From positions 13,740,238-13,804,237 of the forward strand of contig CM036619.1 in NCBI GenBank assembly GCA_020746105.1: a stretch of 64,000 nt of DNA, written 5' to 3'. Made by a program: the position numbers and the translations under genes. The DNA comes from Trogon surrucura. Lineage: Eukaryota; Chordata; Aves; Trogoniformes; Trogonidae. How positions within the stretch are numbered: the stretch's first letter is position 1; every line of letters starts with the position of its first letter. The notes beneath the pieces are model-generated. The model was not told the DNA's origin and made no database searches. It saw only the letters and a list, made by a program, of their open reading frames with translations. Of the stretch, positions 1-12,637 are shown one piece after another.

Positions 1-694
1 GAGGTCTTTGGGCATTTCGTGCCAAAAAAATATCCCTACTAGTCTCCTTCCATTTCCTCTCCCACACTTCCCCACAGTCAAAATATTTCATTTAATTGGG
101 GCTTCCCATCCAACAAAGTAAAGACAGAAGAAAAGAGTTATTGTTATTCAACAACTTTGAACAAGAAAAATAAAGCACCTCTACTTAAAAAACCAGGCAA
201 TTTCAGCAACATTTTCACTAAGAAGAGTAATCTGAAAACACAGACATTTTATCACTAAGTGGCTTGGAAACGAACAGAATCTAGAAGTTGATATACTTTC
301 TGTATCCACAACAACCGTAAAAGAGCATTGCAAAATGTTTCATTAATGTAGCTCTGGCAAGATTACTTTCTTGCGCCTACAGACAGTCTGAAAGGCTAGT
401 TTGGTATTCACTTAACTTATTTAGACACCGAATTTAATGCCTGAATGTCTTTTAAAATTAGTGGCCAGTACAGCCCTAACACTTGGCAGAGACTTAAACT
501 AAAATGGTGTAGTACCAGTCTGGTTAAACAAAAGGGTTAGTAGAGGGCGAGACCTGCGTGTGTGGAGACTATATCTACCTGAAATCCAAATTACTTGGTC
601 TATCTTATATTTAATCTAATGACAACTCTTATTGCAAGAATGGAAACATGAATTATTTCTTTGTTTCACGGTGGAAGCTGGGAGGTATAGCAAA
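1..694. other. anonymous AT-rich DNA, no gene seen
   Basis: No open frame of note, no recognisable repeat, no tRNA or splice-flanked segment. It ends where the 3' tail of the first CR1 element begins. Confidence 0.6.
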
Positions 695-2402
695 GAATCG
701 TAGAATCATAGAATGTTAGGGGTTGGAAGGGACCTCTAGAGATCACCTAGTCCAGCCCCCCTGCCAGAGCAGGATCCCCTAGGGCAGCCACACAGGAACG
801 CATCCAGGAGGGTTTTGAAAGTCTCCAGAGAAGGAGACTCCACAACCTCTCTGGGCAGCCTGTGCCAGTGCTCTGTCACTCTCACAGTAAAGAAATTTCT
901 CCTCATGTTGAGGTAGAACTTCCTATGTTCTAGCTTATACCGATTATTCCTTGTCCTATTACTGAGCACCACTGAAAAAAGACTGGTCGCTTCTTCTTGA
1001 CACCCACTCCTGAGATATTTATATACATTAATAAGATCCCCTCTCAGCCTTCTCTTTTCAAGACTAAGCAGCCCAAATTCTCTCAGTCTCTCCTCATGAG
1101 AGAGATGTTTAAGTCCCTTAATCATCCTCGTAGCTCTCCGTTGGACTCTCTCCAGTAGGTCCCCGTCTCTCTTGAATTGGGGAGCCCAAAAGTGAATACG
1201 GTATTCCAGATGTGGTCTCACCAAGACAGAGTAGAGGGGAAGGAGAATCTCCTTAGATCTGCTGGGCACGCTTTTCTTAATGCCCCCCAGGATCCCATTG
1301 TCCCTCTTGGCCACAAGGGCACATTGCTGTCCCATGAACAACTTACTGTCCACTAGGACTTCAAGGTCTCTCTCCATGACGCTACTTTCCAGCAAGGTGC
1401 CCCGTAGTCTGTACTGGTGCGTGGTGTTATTCCCCCCCAGAGGCAGGACTCTACACTTGTCCTTATTGAACTTCATGAGGTTCCCCTTTGACCAGCTCTC
1501 CAGCCTGTCCAGATCTCGCTGAATGGCTGCACAGCCTTCTGGTGTATCAGCCGCTCCTCTCAGTTTCATATCATCAGTAAACCTGCTGAGGGTGCACTCT
1601 ATCCCCTCATCCAGGTTGTTGATGAAGATATTGAACAAAACTGGACCCAGCACTGATCCCTGGGGAACACCACTGGCCACAGGCCTCCAACTTGACTCTG
1701 TGCCACTGATCACAACCCTCTGAACTGTTGCTGAGCCAGTTAACAGTCCACCTCACAGTCCAATCATCTAGTTCATGTTTCTTGAGGATGTTATGGAAGA
1801 CAATATCAAAAGCCTTACTGAAGTCAAAGTATATTACATCCACTGCTCTCCCTTCATCTACCCATTTGGTCACACCTTCATAGAAGGATATCAGATTAGT
1901 CAAGCAATATTTCCCCTTGGTAAATGCAGGTTGTCTACTCCTGATAACCTTCTTTTCTTCCATTTCATTACAGTTGCCCTTCAGAATGAGCTGTTCCATC
2001 AGGGACCAGGGATGGAAGTGAGGTTGACTGGTCTGTAGTTGCCTGGGTCCTCCTTCTCACTCTTTTTGAAGACTGGAGTGACATTGGCTTTCTTCCAGTC
2101 CTCAGGCACTTCTCCCATTCTCCACGATTTTTCAAAAATGATGGAGAGGGGCTCAGTAACAACGTCAGCCAGCTCTCTCAGCACACATGGGTGCACCCCA
2201 TATGGGCCCATGGATTTGTGCATTCAGTTTCTCCAAGAGGTCTCTAACCCAATCCTCACTGACCAGTGGGGAGTCTTTCTCACTCCAATTTTTCTCCCTT
2301 ACTTCTAGAGACTGGAGTTCCTGAGGGCTGGTCTTAGGAGTAAAGACTGAGGCAAAGAAGGCATTCCGCAATTCTGCCATCTCTGTATCCTGTTACCATA
2401 AG
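695..2402 (-). mobile_element. CR1 LINE retrotransposon, 5'-truncated, decayed
   Basis: Non-LTR retrotransposon of the CR1 clade lying on the minus strand. The low-coordinate end is the element's 3' end: two degenerate 8-bp tail repeats (AATCGTAG, AATCATAG) followed by the CR1 3' UTR signature GGTTGGAAGGGACCTCTAG. The ORF2 reverse transcriptase follows, running up to about 2402, where similarity to the 8.4-kb copy stops just upstream of the AFFASVF motif. The endonuclease and 5' end are absent, as expected from incomplete target-primed reverse transcription. Length is about 1.7 kb. The frame is broken at least three times, so this copy cannot move by itself. Confidence 0.95.
736..2380 (-). 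pseudogene. CR1 ORF2 reverse transcriptase remnant, three frameshifts
   Basis: ORF2 of the enclosing CR1, readable only in pieces. Read on the minus strand they are: 2380 to about 2222 (AFFASVF to the region before the KSMGP motif), about 2222 to 2005 ([20 protein letters not shown]), 1999 to about 1727 (motif A, DFSKAFD) and 1713 to 736 (motif [12 protein letters not shown], through the C-terminus). Adjacent pieces lie in different frames, so single-base indels near 2222, 2002 and 1726 are inferred. Motif C reads FTDD instead of the FADD of the other copies; both catalytic aspartates remain. The last piece is open for 325 codons. Confidence 0.9.
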
Positions 2403-5369
2403 GAAGTACAAAAGGAGTAAGAGATGGGTAGGGAGAAGCAGAGAAGACAACAGGGGTTGGAGGAGATTGGGGATAAAGCACAGAGACCTAGAAGGGAAAC
2501 GTATCTTCTTAGCTACACTGACTGTAAGAAGGCATTAAACAGATAAACAACAATTTACTACTTAAAAGCTATATTCTACCCTTGAAGTATGTGCAGACCT
2601 CCCCATGATGTCAGTGGGTGTGCCAGTCTGGGCTGTCAAGAGATATATTGCCTGAAATTCATATCCTTGCCTGCTGGGAGTAGCTGGACGTGGATTTTGG
2701 CGCTGGCTGTGGAACAAGTTTGACATTACTGTCCAGAGCAACTGACGCTGGTGGACGCACGTACGAAGCCTGATTGTGCAAGGATGTGCTCTTTCACTCG
2801 CAGCTCATGGGAAAGTTGATCAAGGTGCTTAGTGTGAATAGGTTGTCTGTTAATTTGTGGCCATAGGGTGTTTTTGTGATTTCTTATGTATTAATTCTCA
2901 CACCTTCCTGAAGGTGGTAGTTCCTTCTTAGAGTAAGGAAGAATGTTATGTACTTTATCAGATGTAGTAACCTAAATGTACCAGAAGAATAATGGAGGCT
3001 CTTTCTGGTGACATAAAGAGTTTGCGGGGGAGCAGGGAATGGATCCGTGGCAAAAGAACTGCCCTCCACCCTGCTCTATGCGCTGGCTATATCTACATGG
3101 ACTTCAGTAGGAAAGAAATTCACCTCTTTCCAACAGTTTGAGCCAGCATTATTTCAATTAGTCAATAAAATAATTCCAGTAATCAAATACTCAACAGAGC
3201 TAATGCTTAGGATCACTATCTAGTCCTACCACCCGTTTTGGTCCCATAGGCAGCAATTGCACTTGAAATGTCATAACTTGTACATGACAGGAAAACTAAG
3301 GAGACAGCCATACACTGAGCAGCATCGTTTGAACTCAGGGACTGGGACAGAGGAGTGACATGAGGGCTAAAGGGGCATTTACAAGCTAGTGGCTGGCAAA
3401 AGCTAGAATGTCAGGAACTGAATAGATTCAGAGGAGTTTGATTCCTCTGGGAGGAGAATTTAAGCTGACATAAACCATACAGAAAAAGTTTAGAGTTGGA
3501 GGTAGCAATAATACAAGGTTTTTCAGTACACCTTGAAGTCTGGCTAGTCCAAGTTTCTCTCTGAAAAAGATCAAGACCAGTTTTATCTGACAAACCTATC
3601 AATAATCCCCGTAAAAAAGTCTAAGGATCATCTAAAATGTACAGACATCTCCTCCTAATACTGAAGAGAGGTTAGATTAAATGTTGAGGCACAGGGTTTA
3701 TGTCCTTTCCAAAATATTTCTGGCATTGACTTTCAGCATCTGCATCTTCATATCTTCTTCAGAAAATATTACCAAATTAATCTTTTTTTAAAACATTCTG
3801 TAATCTTAATTGTCTTGATGCTGTGTCAAGTCACGTATCACTCTAGTTGCCAAAAGTGAAGAAGTATTTTCTTTCTTCCATTTTGAACTTGCTATCTTTG
3901 GATCTCATTGAATCTCTCCTCCTTCTTGCGCTGCAAACCAGAAGAAGCAACAAAATGAAGAGAAAAGCCTTGTGGCTTTTTAACCTGCTCCACCTCGACT
4001 AAAACATATGTAGGAGAAGAAAAAGCTGTTACAACAAATGAGTATGAGAATAGTCACTAACAGACAGGTTGTGCTGCGAGAAAGGTAACTGCTAGGTGGA
4101 AGCTCAAAAATAATTTGGTATTTAGAGATCTGAGACCGTAACCCCTTTTTGCTTCAGTACTGAAACTGTCTCACAAGCATCAAGCTTCTCTTCGTGAAAG
4201 GAGACGATGGCTCTCCTCATCTGGCATACACATTAAATATGTTTTAGATTTTGGCTGAGCTGGAGTTTTTTTCACTCATTTCATTCTGAATTTACATCCC
4301 AGTGAGGCATTTAAACTGGAGATGACGGTGTGTCTGTCTGTACACTGGCCCTGTCAATCCAGTTGCTGTCAAGGAGAAAAAGTGAATTAGAGAGTCATGC
4401 TGCTTCAGTTCGGTTTCTTTATCAAAAATAGATATCAGTGTGAAGTAGCCATGAAAGGGCTTTTTGTGTGTGGCTTTATCCTGTCATAGCAGGGGTTGCT
4501 ATAATGAGCTGAGGAAATGTGAGATGAAGTGGGAATACAGGCATGGATGAAAAAACTGACAAAATGTCAGGAATCCTTTTTTTGTAAATCTAAATGTAGA
4601 ACTGAAATCAGAGCTGAAATATATTAAATAACTGTCAAGTGGAGAATTACTAGGAGCTGCCTTCCATTCTGTATGGAAGATGCCTTTCAAAATACGAAGC
4701 AGCATCATTTTCAGCTGATGCTTCACACAGCAGTATACAGGAATGCCAAAATGAGATTAGATGCACAGCTGGGATAGAACGGCACCCTGCTACAGGCTCT
4801 GGAGAACAACACTGATTAGCACCCATCAGGAACCTGCCCCCATGCACTGAAAGGCAGTAGAAGTGCAGAGGCATTTAATAACTCTTCTGTTGTGGCCTTG
4901 AATTGGAATCTCATGCTCTTTGTGAAAGGGTAATCCTGATTAAAATCATTCAGAGCACGGCACGTAGCAAGAGGTTCTTTTACATTTCAGGTGAGATCAT
5001 GACAAAGGAGAGAACTGCGCACAAAAGGGGATGACTGAGGCATGGAAAGAAAATATTAGGAGGCCAGGCTTGTTGGATGCTTTGTGTATGACCTCATGGA
5101 ATATTATCACCAACTGGTCTGTGTTATCCTTCTCTCTCCTTCTCAACCCCTGCCAACAGTGAGTGCTCCCCACCATGAACTTCTACAGACAAAACGTAAG
5201 AGTGGAGTCTGGAATCTGCAGCTCTCTGCTGTGCCTGGCTTCAGTGCATTGTGTTTAGAGACTGTCACACTTGTGTTATGTTGGTAACCACAGAAGGAAG
5301 TGACATACTGAAAGATGTGGGGAAACTGTGATGTCATACATAGATCATTAGAGAAATCTACAGCAAAAA
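2403..5369. other. anonymous DNA between CR1 copies
   Basis: About 3 kb without a recognisable gene or repeat. The open frames are all under about 80 codons, overlap on both strands and show no family motif. No long homopolymer or microsatellite. Confidence 0.55.
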
Positions 5370-5547
5370 GTACAGAGCAAAGGACATCAGCAAAGGTGGT
5401 GAAGGACCTAGAGAACAAGTCTTACTGAGGAACAGCTGAGAGAACTGAGGTTGTTTGACCTGGACAAAAGGAGCCTCAGGGAAGACCTTATCGCTCTCTG
5501 TAAGGGTCTTAAGGGTCTTTTCCAGCATAAATGATTCTATGGTTCTA
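5370..5547 (+). mobile_element. CR1 LINE fragment with internal deletion
   Basis: The plus strand matches the CR1 ORF2 segment encoding roughly 'LREL..F.L.KR.LR.DLIAL' (about 5370-5505, with GTGAAGGACCTAGAGAACAA near its start). It then jumps directly to the element's 3' end (GGGTCTTTTCCAGCATAAATGATTCTATGG). The C-terminal coding part and most of the 3' UTR between these blocks are missing. The left boundary is approximate because divergence is high. The same kind of jump is seen in the 22.3-kb copy. Confidence 0.75.
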
Positions 5548-8365
5548 GGACTTCAACCTTCTGCATCACCTTTCCAGCTGAATGACAGAAATGGTGTGTT
5601 TCTTGAACCAGACTCTTACCTCAGTCAATCAATCAGTCTGAAAACGTATTTTGTCCCAGGCCAACTGAGTGCAAAGCTGTCCATTTGACTTTGCAGAGCA
5701 TGAAGGCTCTTCACAAGTAGATAATTTATGCCCTCAAGCATGTTTTAATAACATTATGTTTTACCCTCCCTACCCACTGATACAAAAATTGTTTTTCTGT
5801 TCAGCGACAGAGCGCCACTGGTACTTAGAACTTCTGAGCTTTATTTCATGGATAAAAGCACAGACAAACACCCACCACGGCCTAAAAACTGTGGCAAACT
5901 TTTCCAACATTGTTGTCTTGTGCTGACTTGAGGTAGGAGTATCGCAAAAAGCTTTCTCTTCCATTTTAATAAGTTAGTTTTCATACGGCGCAAATTCTTA
6001 AGTCTATTATCTCTACTTAGTGAAAGAGATGCAAAAGCTTTCTGTTAACACCAACTATTGCCCCTAATAAAGGTGAGCCAGGCTTCAGTCTTGGTTCTCC
6101 TGAAGAGTGTGACATTGAATGGCAGTGGCCTGTCTCATTACAAAAAGCTCAGCTGCTTTGATGGCGGAAACTCACCGCAGGGATCACATCCAAATGCTGC
6201 TCTGGTAAGTCAGACACATGGCATCATTGACCCTGAGGCATTCACTTCAAAATGTCTATATCTGTTTCTAGATCACTCTGAAGCTGTGGGGTGATTTCTT
6301 CAGAAACAAATCAAGGGTAGACAGGTGAATGCTAACCATGCTTGCATAGACACTGGTTCCAGCCATCATCCCCACGGACTAAGGCTGGGAAGGATGCAGA
6401 AAAACTCTAAGCTGGCTGTGGGACACATCCTCTCTCTGGGCATTGCATTATTTCCCTATCCTTTATTTATTTTTGTTCTATTTTGTTTTGTCTTAAATAT
6501 AAAACCTGAGAAAATAAGTGGGAGGGTGAAGACAGAGACCGAGACAGCCTTGTGAACAGTATGATTTCACCTTTTCTGATAGTTTTTGTTGTTTCATTTA
6601 GCTTACACTAGGGCTTTGCCCACCTTTTGATCTTGGACTCACTGCTAGAACAGATTTGCTATTAAAAAAATACTGCTTTTAAATGATGTTTGCTTTAAGT
6701 AAGTCTGGAGTGTGATTATTGTGACTTGAGCAAATAAGAGACTTTGTTTTAACTGAATTCATAACATATGTTTGTAATAAACGGACTTGGGCAGTTGTCC
6801 TGATGTTAAATGGGCCAAAATTTGAAATTACGGCAGCCTTGGTGAAATTTCAGCACTGCAAAATCCAGGAAAAAAAAAATCATGTGTGAAAGTTAGCAAC
6901 TGGGTAGAGTGAAGGAGCTCAGGGGCAGGATTTATGGCTGCACACTATGCTGGGGGACAAGGAGCAGTAGAAATGTGTGCTTGGAGGGAAGAAAGATTTT
7001 CTGAGGCTCTGAACAAGACTGATCTCCATTGCCATTTGTGGGGCTGCAGATTGAGCTCAGCCATCAGCCACCTGCATTTCTCCTCAGGAGCTGCAAATCC
7101 TGCTCAGACCACCTACTTTGAAAACCAAAGCCAGTTAAGGCAGAATTTAACTGCTCAGGTTCAGGACACTGATGCAAACTGCCTGTTACCCAGGAAGTCT
7201 TAGCTGAAGGACTTCTTTGGCTGGCTGTACTTCCAACTTTGCCAGAAAAGTTCACAGTGTATTTCTACTAAATGCGTTGTCTCATTGGCAGCCTGAGCTG
7301 GCAGGATGAATTTCACTGGGGAAATTTCATCTTACAGTTTCCACTCATCCTCCTTTGATGACACAAGGTCTAGGATGGATATCAGCAGAGCACATGCCAG
7401 GCACAGACCTCTGACTACTACTCTTCCATGGCCATTTGCAATGGATGTTATAAAACCAAAGACAGGTTTCTACATTACAGTTGCTTCACAGTGCAAGTGA
7501 TCTACCTCTGTCTTCTTTGAATTGAATGAGATGGTGCACAAGAGAAAATATCACCATGTGCCCTTCGCAGTCACAGAATATGAAGAGCCTCTAATTCCTG
7601 TGGCCTTCTCAAGCTCATCTCCTTCTCCGCTCTCCAGTTATTTGGACAGTGCAGTCTCCTTTCCTTTACTGTGATTTCCTTAACACACTAGACTAAGACT
7701 TGGACTTAATCCCAACACAGTAAGCACTGCCTGAAGCAGTGAAAAGAGCCTTGAGGGAAAACACCACAAGAATGTTTCAGAGTCAAAGCCTCTAATAGCA
7801 AACAAAATTAAATAACAACACAATCTAATACTTTTCCCTCCAGATTACCTTTTTTTTTTTCCTTGAATGTGGGCTTGCAAAGAGCACCCTTGGACTTACT
7901 GCTTTGCCTCTTCCTTCCTAAGAAAGTGCGTTTTAGTTCTTTATTTCTCCTCTGTTCACTTTATTTCAAGGAAGTTTTTCCTGGACAAAACAACTCTACT
8001 GTTTCAGTCTGTGATCAGGAAACATGCAGATGTTCTGAAATAACTCTCTGATTCCATGTCAAAGGGATTCTCTTCTTATTTCTTTTTTTTTTTTTTCCCC
8101 CAACAGCTGTCCTCTAAGTAAGTTGAAAACATTTACACAGAGAGTAGTTCTTTATTATACAGAAACTGACCCTTTTTGGTTGACTCAACAGGTCAGCTCC
8201 TGTTGTTGGTGGTATTACACTTGATAAGTCAGCTACAGACCTGTGTGTGGGGTACACTACTGTGATCATCCCCATCCCCCCCTTGCACACGTAAGATCTC
8301 TGTGCTTCTCCTTTAGCCTATGGGGGACTGTCATTGCTTGCACTGATGGCCAAGGCTCTACTTAG
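5548..8365. other. anonymous DNA with homopolymer T runs
   Basis: No gene recognised. It contains an 11-base T run at 7850-7860 and a 14-base T run at 8083-8096 followed by CCCCCAACAG, which resembles a polypyrimidine tract plus AG. No convincing coding segment follows it. Short open frames have no family signature. Confidence 0.5.
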
Positions 8366-10881
8366 TCATAGAATCATAGAATCATAGAATGTTAGGGATT
8401 GGAAGGGACCTCGAAAGATCATCAAGTCCAATCCCCCTGCCAGAGCAGGAATGCCTAGACTATGCTACACAGGAACGTGTCCAGGCAGGTCTTGAATGCC
8501 TCCAGAGAAGGAGACTCCACAACCTCTCTGGGCAGCCTGTTCCAGGGTTCCGTCACCCTCACTGAGAAGAAGTTTCTTCTCGAGTTTAAGCGGAACCTCT
8601 TATGTTCCAGTTTCAGCCCCTTACCCCTTGTCCTATCAGTGGTTGTCACCGAGAAGAGCCTGGCTCCATCCTTGTGACACTCACCCTTGATATATTTGTA
8701 AACATTAGTGAGGTCACCCCTCAACCTCCTCTTCTCCAAACTAAAGAGCCCCAGCTCCTTCAGTCTTTTCTCATAAGGGAGATGCTCCACTCCCTTCATC
8801 ATCCTAGTTGCCCTGTGCTGGACTCTCTCCAGCAGTTCCCTGTCTTTCTTGAACTGAGGGGCCCAGAACTGGACACAGTATTCCAGATGGGGTCTCACCA
8901 GGGCAGAGTAGAGGGGAAGGAGAACCTCTCTCGACCTACTAACCACCCCCCTTCTAATACACCCCAGGATGCCATTGGCCTTCCTGGCCACAAGGGCACA
9001 CTGCTGGCTCATGGTCATCCTGCTGTCCACCAAGACTCCCAGGTCCCTTTCCCCTACACTACTCTCTAATAAGTCATTCCCCAGCTTATACTGGAACCTG
9101 GGGTTGTTCCTACCCAGATGCAAGACCCTACATTTACCCTTGTTGTATTTCATTAAATTTTTCCCCGCCCAACGCTCCAGCCTGTCCAGGTCTCGCTGAA
9201 TGGCAGCACAGCCTTCTGGCATGTCAGCCACTCCTCCCAGCTTGGTGTCATCAGCAAACTTGCTGATAGTACTCTCTAGTCCCTCATCCAAGTCATCGAT
9301 GAATATATTGAATAATACTGGTCCCAGTACCGACCCTTGAGGGACTCCACTGGATACAGGCCTCCAACCAGACTCCGCCCCATTGACCACAACTCTTTGG
9401 CTTCTTTCCCTTAGCCAGTTCGCAGTCCACCTCACTACCCGAGAGTCTAGACCACACTTCCTCAGTTTAGCAGCAAGGATGCTGTGGGAGACTGTGTCAA
9501 ATGCTTTACTGAAGTCAAGGTGGACCACATCCACCGCTCTGCCATCATCTATCCACCTTGTTATATCCTCGTAAAAGGCTACGAAGTTAGTCAAGCACGA
9601 CTTCCCCTTGGTGAAGCCATGTTGACTGTCTCTAATGACCCTCTTATCCCTGATATGCCTTGAGACAGCACCAAGGATAAGTCGTTCCATCACTTTCCCA
9701 GGGATGGTGGTGAGGCTGACCGGTCTATAGTTACCCGGGTCCTCCTTCTTGACCTTTTTGAAGACTGGAGTGACATTTGCTTCCCTCCAGTCCTCAGGCA
9801 CCTCTCCCGTCTCCCAAGACTTGGCAAAGATGATGGAGAGTGGTCTAGCAATGACATCAGCCAGCTCCCTCAGCACCCGTGGATGCATCCCGTCTGGACC
9901 CATGGATTTATGGATGTCCAGATTGCTTAATTGGTCCCTAACCCAGTCCTCATTGACTAAAGCAAACTCCTCCACTGCCCTGACTTCCTGTGGGGCCTCA
10001 GGGGAACGGGGCTCCTCAGGACAGCCTCCGGCAGAGTAGACAGAGGCAAAGAAGGCATTCAGTAACTCTGCCTTCTCTGTGTCATCTGTCACCAAGGCAC
10101 CCACTTCATTCATCAGTGGGCCTACATTGCCTCTGGTGTTAGTTTTATCTGCCACGTATTTGAAAAAGCTCTTCCTGTTGTCCTTGACCCCTCTCGCCAG
10201 GTTCAATTCAAGGGAGGCCTTTGCTTTCCTAGTTGCCTCCCTACATCCTTGGACAACAGCCTTATATTCTTCCCAAGTGGCCAGCCCTGCCTTCCAAGAT
10301 CTGTAAATTCTCCTCTTGCCCTTGAGCTTGCCCAGCAGATCCCTGTTTAGCCACGCAGGTCTCCTGGCTCCCTTCCTTGACTTCCTACGTGTCGGGATGC
10401 TCTGATCTTGAGCACGGTAGAAGCAGTCCCTGAACGCTAACCAACTATCTTGGGCCCCTTTACCTTCAAACAGCCTTGCCCATGGGATTTTCTCGAGTAA
10501 TTGCTTGAAAAATCCAAAGTTTGCCTTGGCAAAGTCCAGGGTTGCAATTCTGCTTGCTATTTTGTTTCTGCTACATGAGATCCTGAACTCCACCATTTCA
10601 TGGTCACTGCAGCCAAGGCAGCCCTCAACCTTTACTGCTTCAACCAGATCCTCCTTGTTAGCGAGGATGAGGTCCAGCAGTGCTCCTCTCCTAGTCGGCT
10701 CCTCCACCATTTGCATCAGAAAATTATCATCGATGCACTGGAGGAACCTCCTGGACTGTGGCTGACTGGCTGAGTTGTCCTTCCAGCAAATATCAGGGAA
10801 GTTAAAATCCCCCACGACAACCAGGGCCTGTGATTGTGAGACCGCTCTCAGCTGCCTGTAGAAGGCCTCATCAACTACCTC
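8366..10881 (-). mobile_element. young CR1 LINE retrotransposon, 5'-truncated, ORF2 still open
   Basis: The best-preserved mobile element here. The 3' end is at 8366, with about three perfect ATAGAATC tail repeats, then GTTAGGGATTGGAAGGGACC. It runs on the minus strand through 3' UTR, reverse transcriptase and the C-terminal half of the endonuclease. Similarity to CR1 ends near 10881, just upstream of the VDEAFYRQL motif, so the 5' UTR, ORF1 and the N-terminal endonuclease are missing. Its length of about 2.5 kb is long for a truncated avian CR1. The intact frame and close match to the copy at 62.4 kb suggest recent insertion. It is not autonomous because the 5' part is gone. Confidence 0.96.
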
Positions 10882-11070
10882 ACAATCCCTCCATATCTGC
10901 CATGACCACCAACAGGAGAAAGCCAAGATCTCACAGAGAACATACCTGTTGGGTTGGACCCGTGGCCTGACAGGTGTTAAAATGGTGGAAAGAGAGATGG
11001 ATTTTTGCTTGGCTGAATACTGTATTGTTCTCACTGCTGGATGGCAGATCAGACTTTGTTCCTGGTGCAT
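8455..11070 (-). CDS. CR1 ORF2 protein (endonuclease C-terminus plus reverse transcriptase), 871 codons open
   Basis: ORF2 of CR1 nicks the genomic target and reverse-transcribes the element's RNA from its 3' end. Visible in order: an endonuclease remnant with GDFN (residues 87-90) and SDH (155-157); a linker; reverse transcriptase with YRPVSL (448-453), motif A DFSKAFD (519-525), motif [13 protein letters not shown] (573-584) and motif C FADD (605-608); and the C-terminal CR1 region to the stop at 8455. Key RT residues are present. Roughly the first 63 residues, upstream of 10881, do not look like CR1: the frame simply continues into flanking DNA. The CR1 portion is therefore about 808 codons, and the ATG at 11070 is not a native start. 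Expression is doubtful because no promoter is retained. Confidence 0.85.
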   Translation of the reverse strand: MHQEQSLICHPAVRTIQYSAKQKSISLSTILTPVRPRVQPNRYVLCEILAFSCWWSWQIWRDCEVVDEAFYRQLRAVSQSQALVVVGDFNFPDICWKDNSASQPQSRRFLQCIDDNFLMQMVEEPTRRGALLDLILANKEDLVEAVKVEGCLGCSDHEMVEFRISCSRNKIASRIATLDFAKANFGFFKQLLEKIPWARLFEGKGAQDSWLAFRDCFYRAQDQSIPTRRKSRKGARRPAWLNRDLLGKLKGKRRIYRSWKAGLATWEEYKAVVQGCREATRKAKASLELNLARGVKDNRKSFFKYVADKTNTRGNVGPLMNEVGALVTDDTEKAELLNAFFASVYSAGGCPEEPRSPEAPQEVRAVEEFALVNEDWVRDQLSNLDIHKSMGPDGMHPRVLRELADVIARPLSIIFAKSWETGEVPEDWREANVTPVFKKVKKEDPGNYRPVSLTTIPGKVMERLILGAVSRHIRDKRVIRDSQHGFTKGKSCLTNFVAFYEDITRWIDDGRAVDVVHLDFSKAFDTVSHSILAAKLRKCGLDSRVVRWTANWLRERSQRVVVNGAESGWRPVSSGVPQGSVLGPVLFNIFIDDLDEGLESTISKFADDTKLGGVADMPEGCAAIQRDLDRLERWAGKNLMKYNKGKCRVLHLGRNNPRFQYKLGNDLLESSVGERDLGVLVDSRMTMSQQCALVARKANGILGCIRRGVVSRSREVLLPLYSALVRPHLEYCVQFWAPQFKKDRELLERVQHRATRMMKGVEHLPYEKRLKELGLFSLEKRRLRGDLTNVYKYIKGECHKDGARLFSVTTTDRTRGKGLKLEHKRFRLNSRRNFFSVRVTEPWNRLPREVVESPSLEAFKTCLDTFLCSIV

Positions 11071-12637
11071 GACAAGGTTGTCACAAGACTTTGATTTACA
11101 TTCCTATTAACTATTGTTCAAAGAAACTAACTGTCCTTATAGGTCAATATTACACTTTAGGCAGACCTTTCCTATGCCAGCCAAGAGTGTCATTACTGAT
11201 ACTACTCTACATTTTTACACTTTTTCTTAGAAATGACGTTATCCTTAGTATCTTTTAACTCTTCAATTTATCAGTCTCTTCCAAAGAAATTTTGGTGCAA
11301 CTACATATTTCAATGGGCAAAAGTGTACTTTTCATACAGCAAAACTCAAATGAAGTCAAGGTATATGTCTAGCACATAGGCACTAAAGGACGCCAAATCA
11401 GGACAATACTGATGGAAGGATATCTTCAGCAGAATGCAGAAGAGAGCACTACAAGAGTTTCATATCTTAAGGCTCTTACCTCTACCAAATAGCACAAATG
11501 CAGGGAAAGGACTGGATGCCATAATGACATTTGATGCTTAGCCAGTAACACCAATTTACCGTGTTTTGTTCTGAAGATATACCGTAAAGGAAGGGAATAT
11601 TGATAGTGTATAATATATCCTTCATTATTCACACACAAGCACACTAAAACCAGGTACCATATTTTAAGGCAAACTCATTTGATGACTTCCAGTTGCATTT
11701 CCAGTCAAAATTACTTTTGAAAGATGATTGTACTTAAATCCCTTAAAGCCTTATGGAAAAGACATACCCCCTTCCACAATATTTGTGGGGCCTAAATCTG
11801 CGCAATATGCTGAGAAAGTATGGAGCCTTTGTTTGATTATACAAGTAATTAAATTTAAAATTTTTTTAAAGTTGTTAATAAAGACATAAAACATAGAGCT
11901 TCATACTTTGCTTTGTTTTGTTGTGAGCTTGTATTAAACACGCAATATCCTGGCACATGAATACACTGTGTTTAAGGCTACTTGGATTTGACCATGTAAA
12001 TTCAAAACAGTGACATCACTTCAAAGGGAGTAGAGAACGAAAACAGTCAGGCTTCATCAAAAAAACTCTTCCTAAAGGTATATAGTGCATCTCGTATAAA
12101 GCAGCTCTGTGAAGTTAAGGTCAGTGCCTACAGGCAATGGTCAGCTTCAGGATGAAGTGCAATGCCCAGCAGACCTGCAGAGGGATTTACTTTGTTCTGG
12201 TGAGAGATCAAAAGGTCTTTTCTGTCCTACCAGAGATAGTTGTGAAGTCCAGTTCTGGAAAATATTGTGCTGTGTTTCAAATTTGAATGGGTGTTAAAGT
12301 GGGGGATATCTATGCCAGACTAACTCCTCAAAGACAAGCCAGATGGATGTCCCAGTCCTTTGGATCCTGGAGGAGCCAGAGAATCATCCTGGATCCAGGA
12401 AACAGTCCACTCTTACTTCTTTTTAACCTATCCCTTCAAGCTTCAGGCTGTAATTCCCAGAGGGTGCTCACTGAATCAGGTCCTCATTTTTAACTTTGTA
12501 GGCTTCTAAAATATGACAAAAATTAGATTCCAAGTTAAGCCCCTCTCTTGTGAGCTTTCTTGTCCATGAAGAGGAAAGATTGAGGTTTTGAATCTTGAGT
12601 TCTCTCACTTGCCTTCTCCAGAAAAAAAGGGCAGAAA
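10882..12637. other. anonymous DNA between two CR1 copies
   Basis: The first 190 bases carry the accidental upstream extension of the CR1 frame. The rest is AT-rich and has no recognisable gene, repeat or RNA. Confidence 0.5.

Noticed and set aside
8083..8107. Polypyrimidine tract plus CAG as a splice acceptor
   Set aside because: No open, protein-like segment with a donor follows before the CR1 element. It is probably a plain T run.
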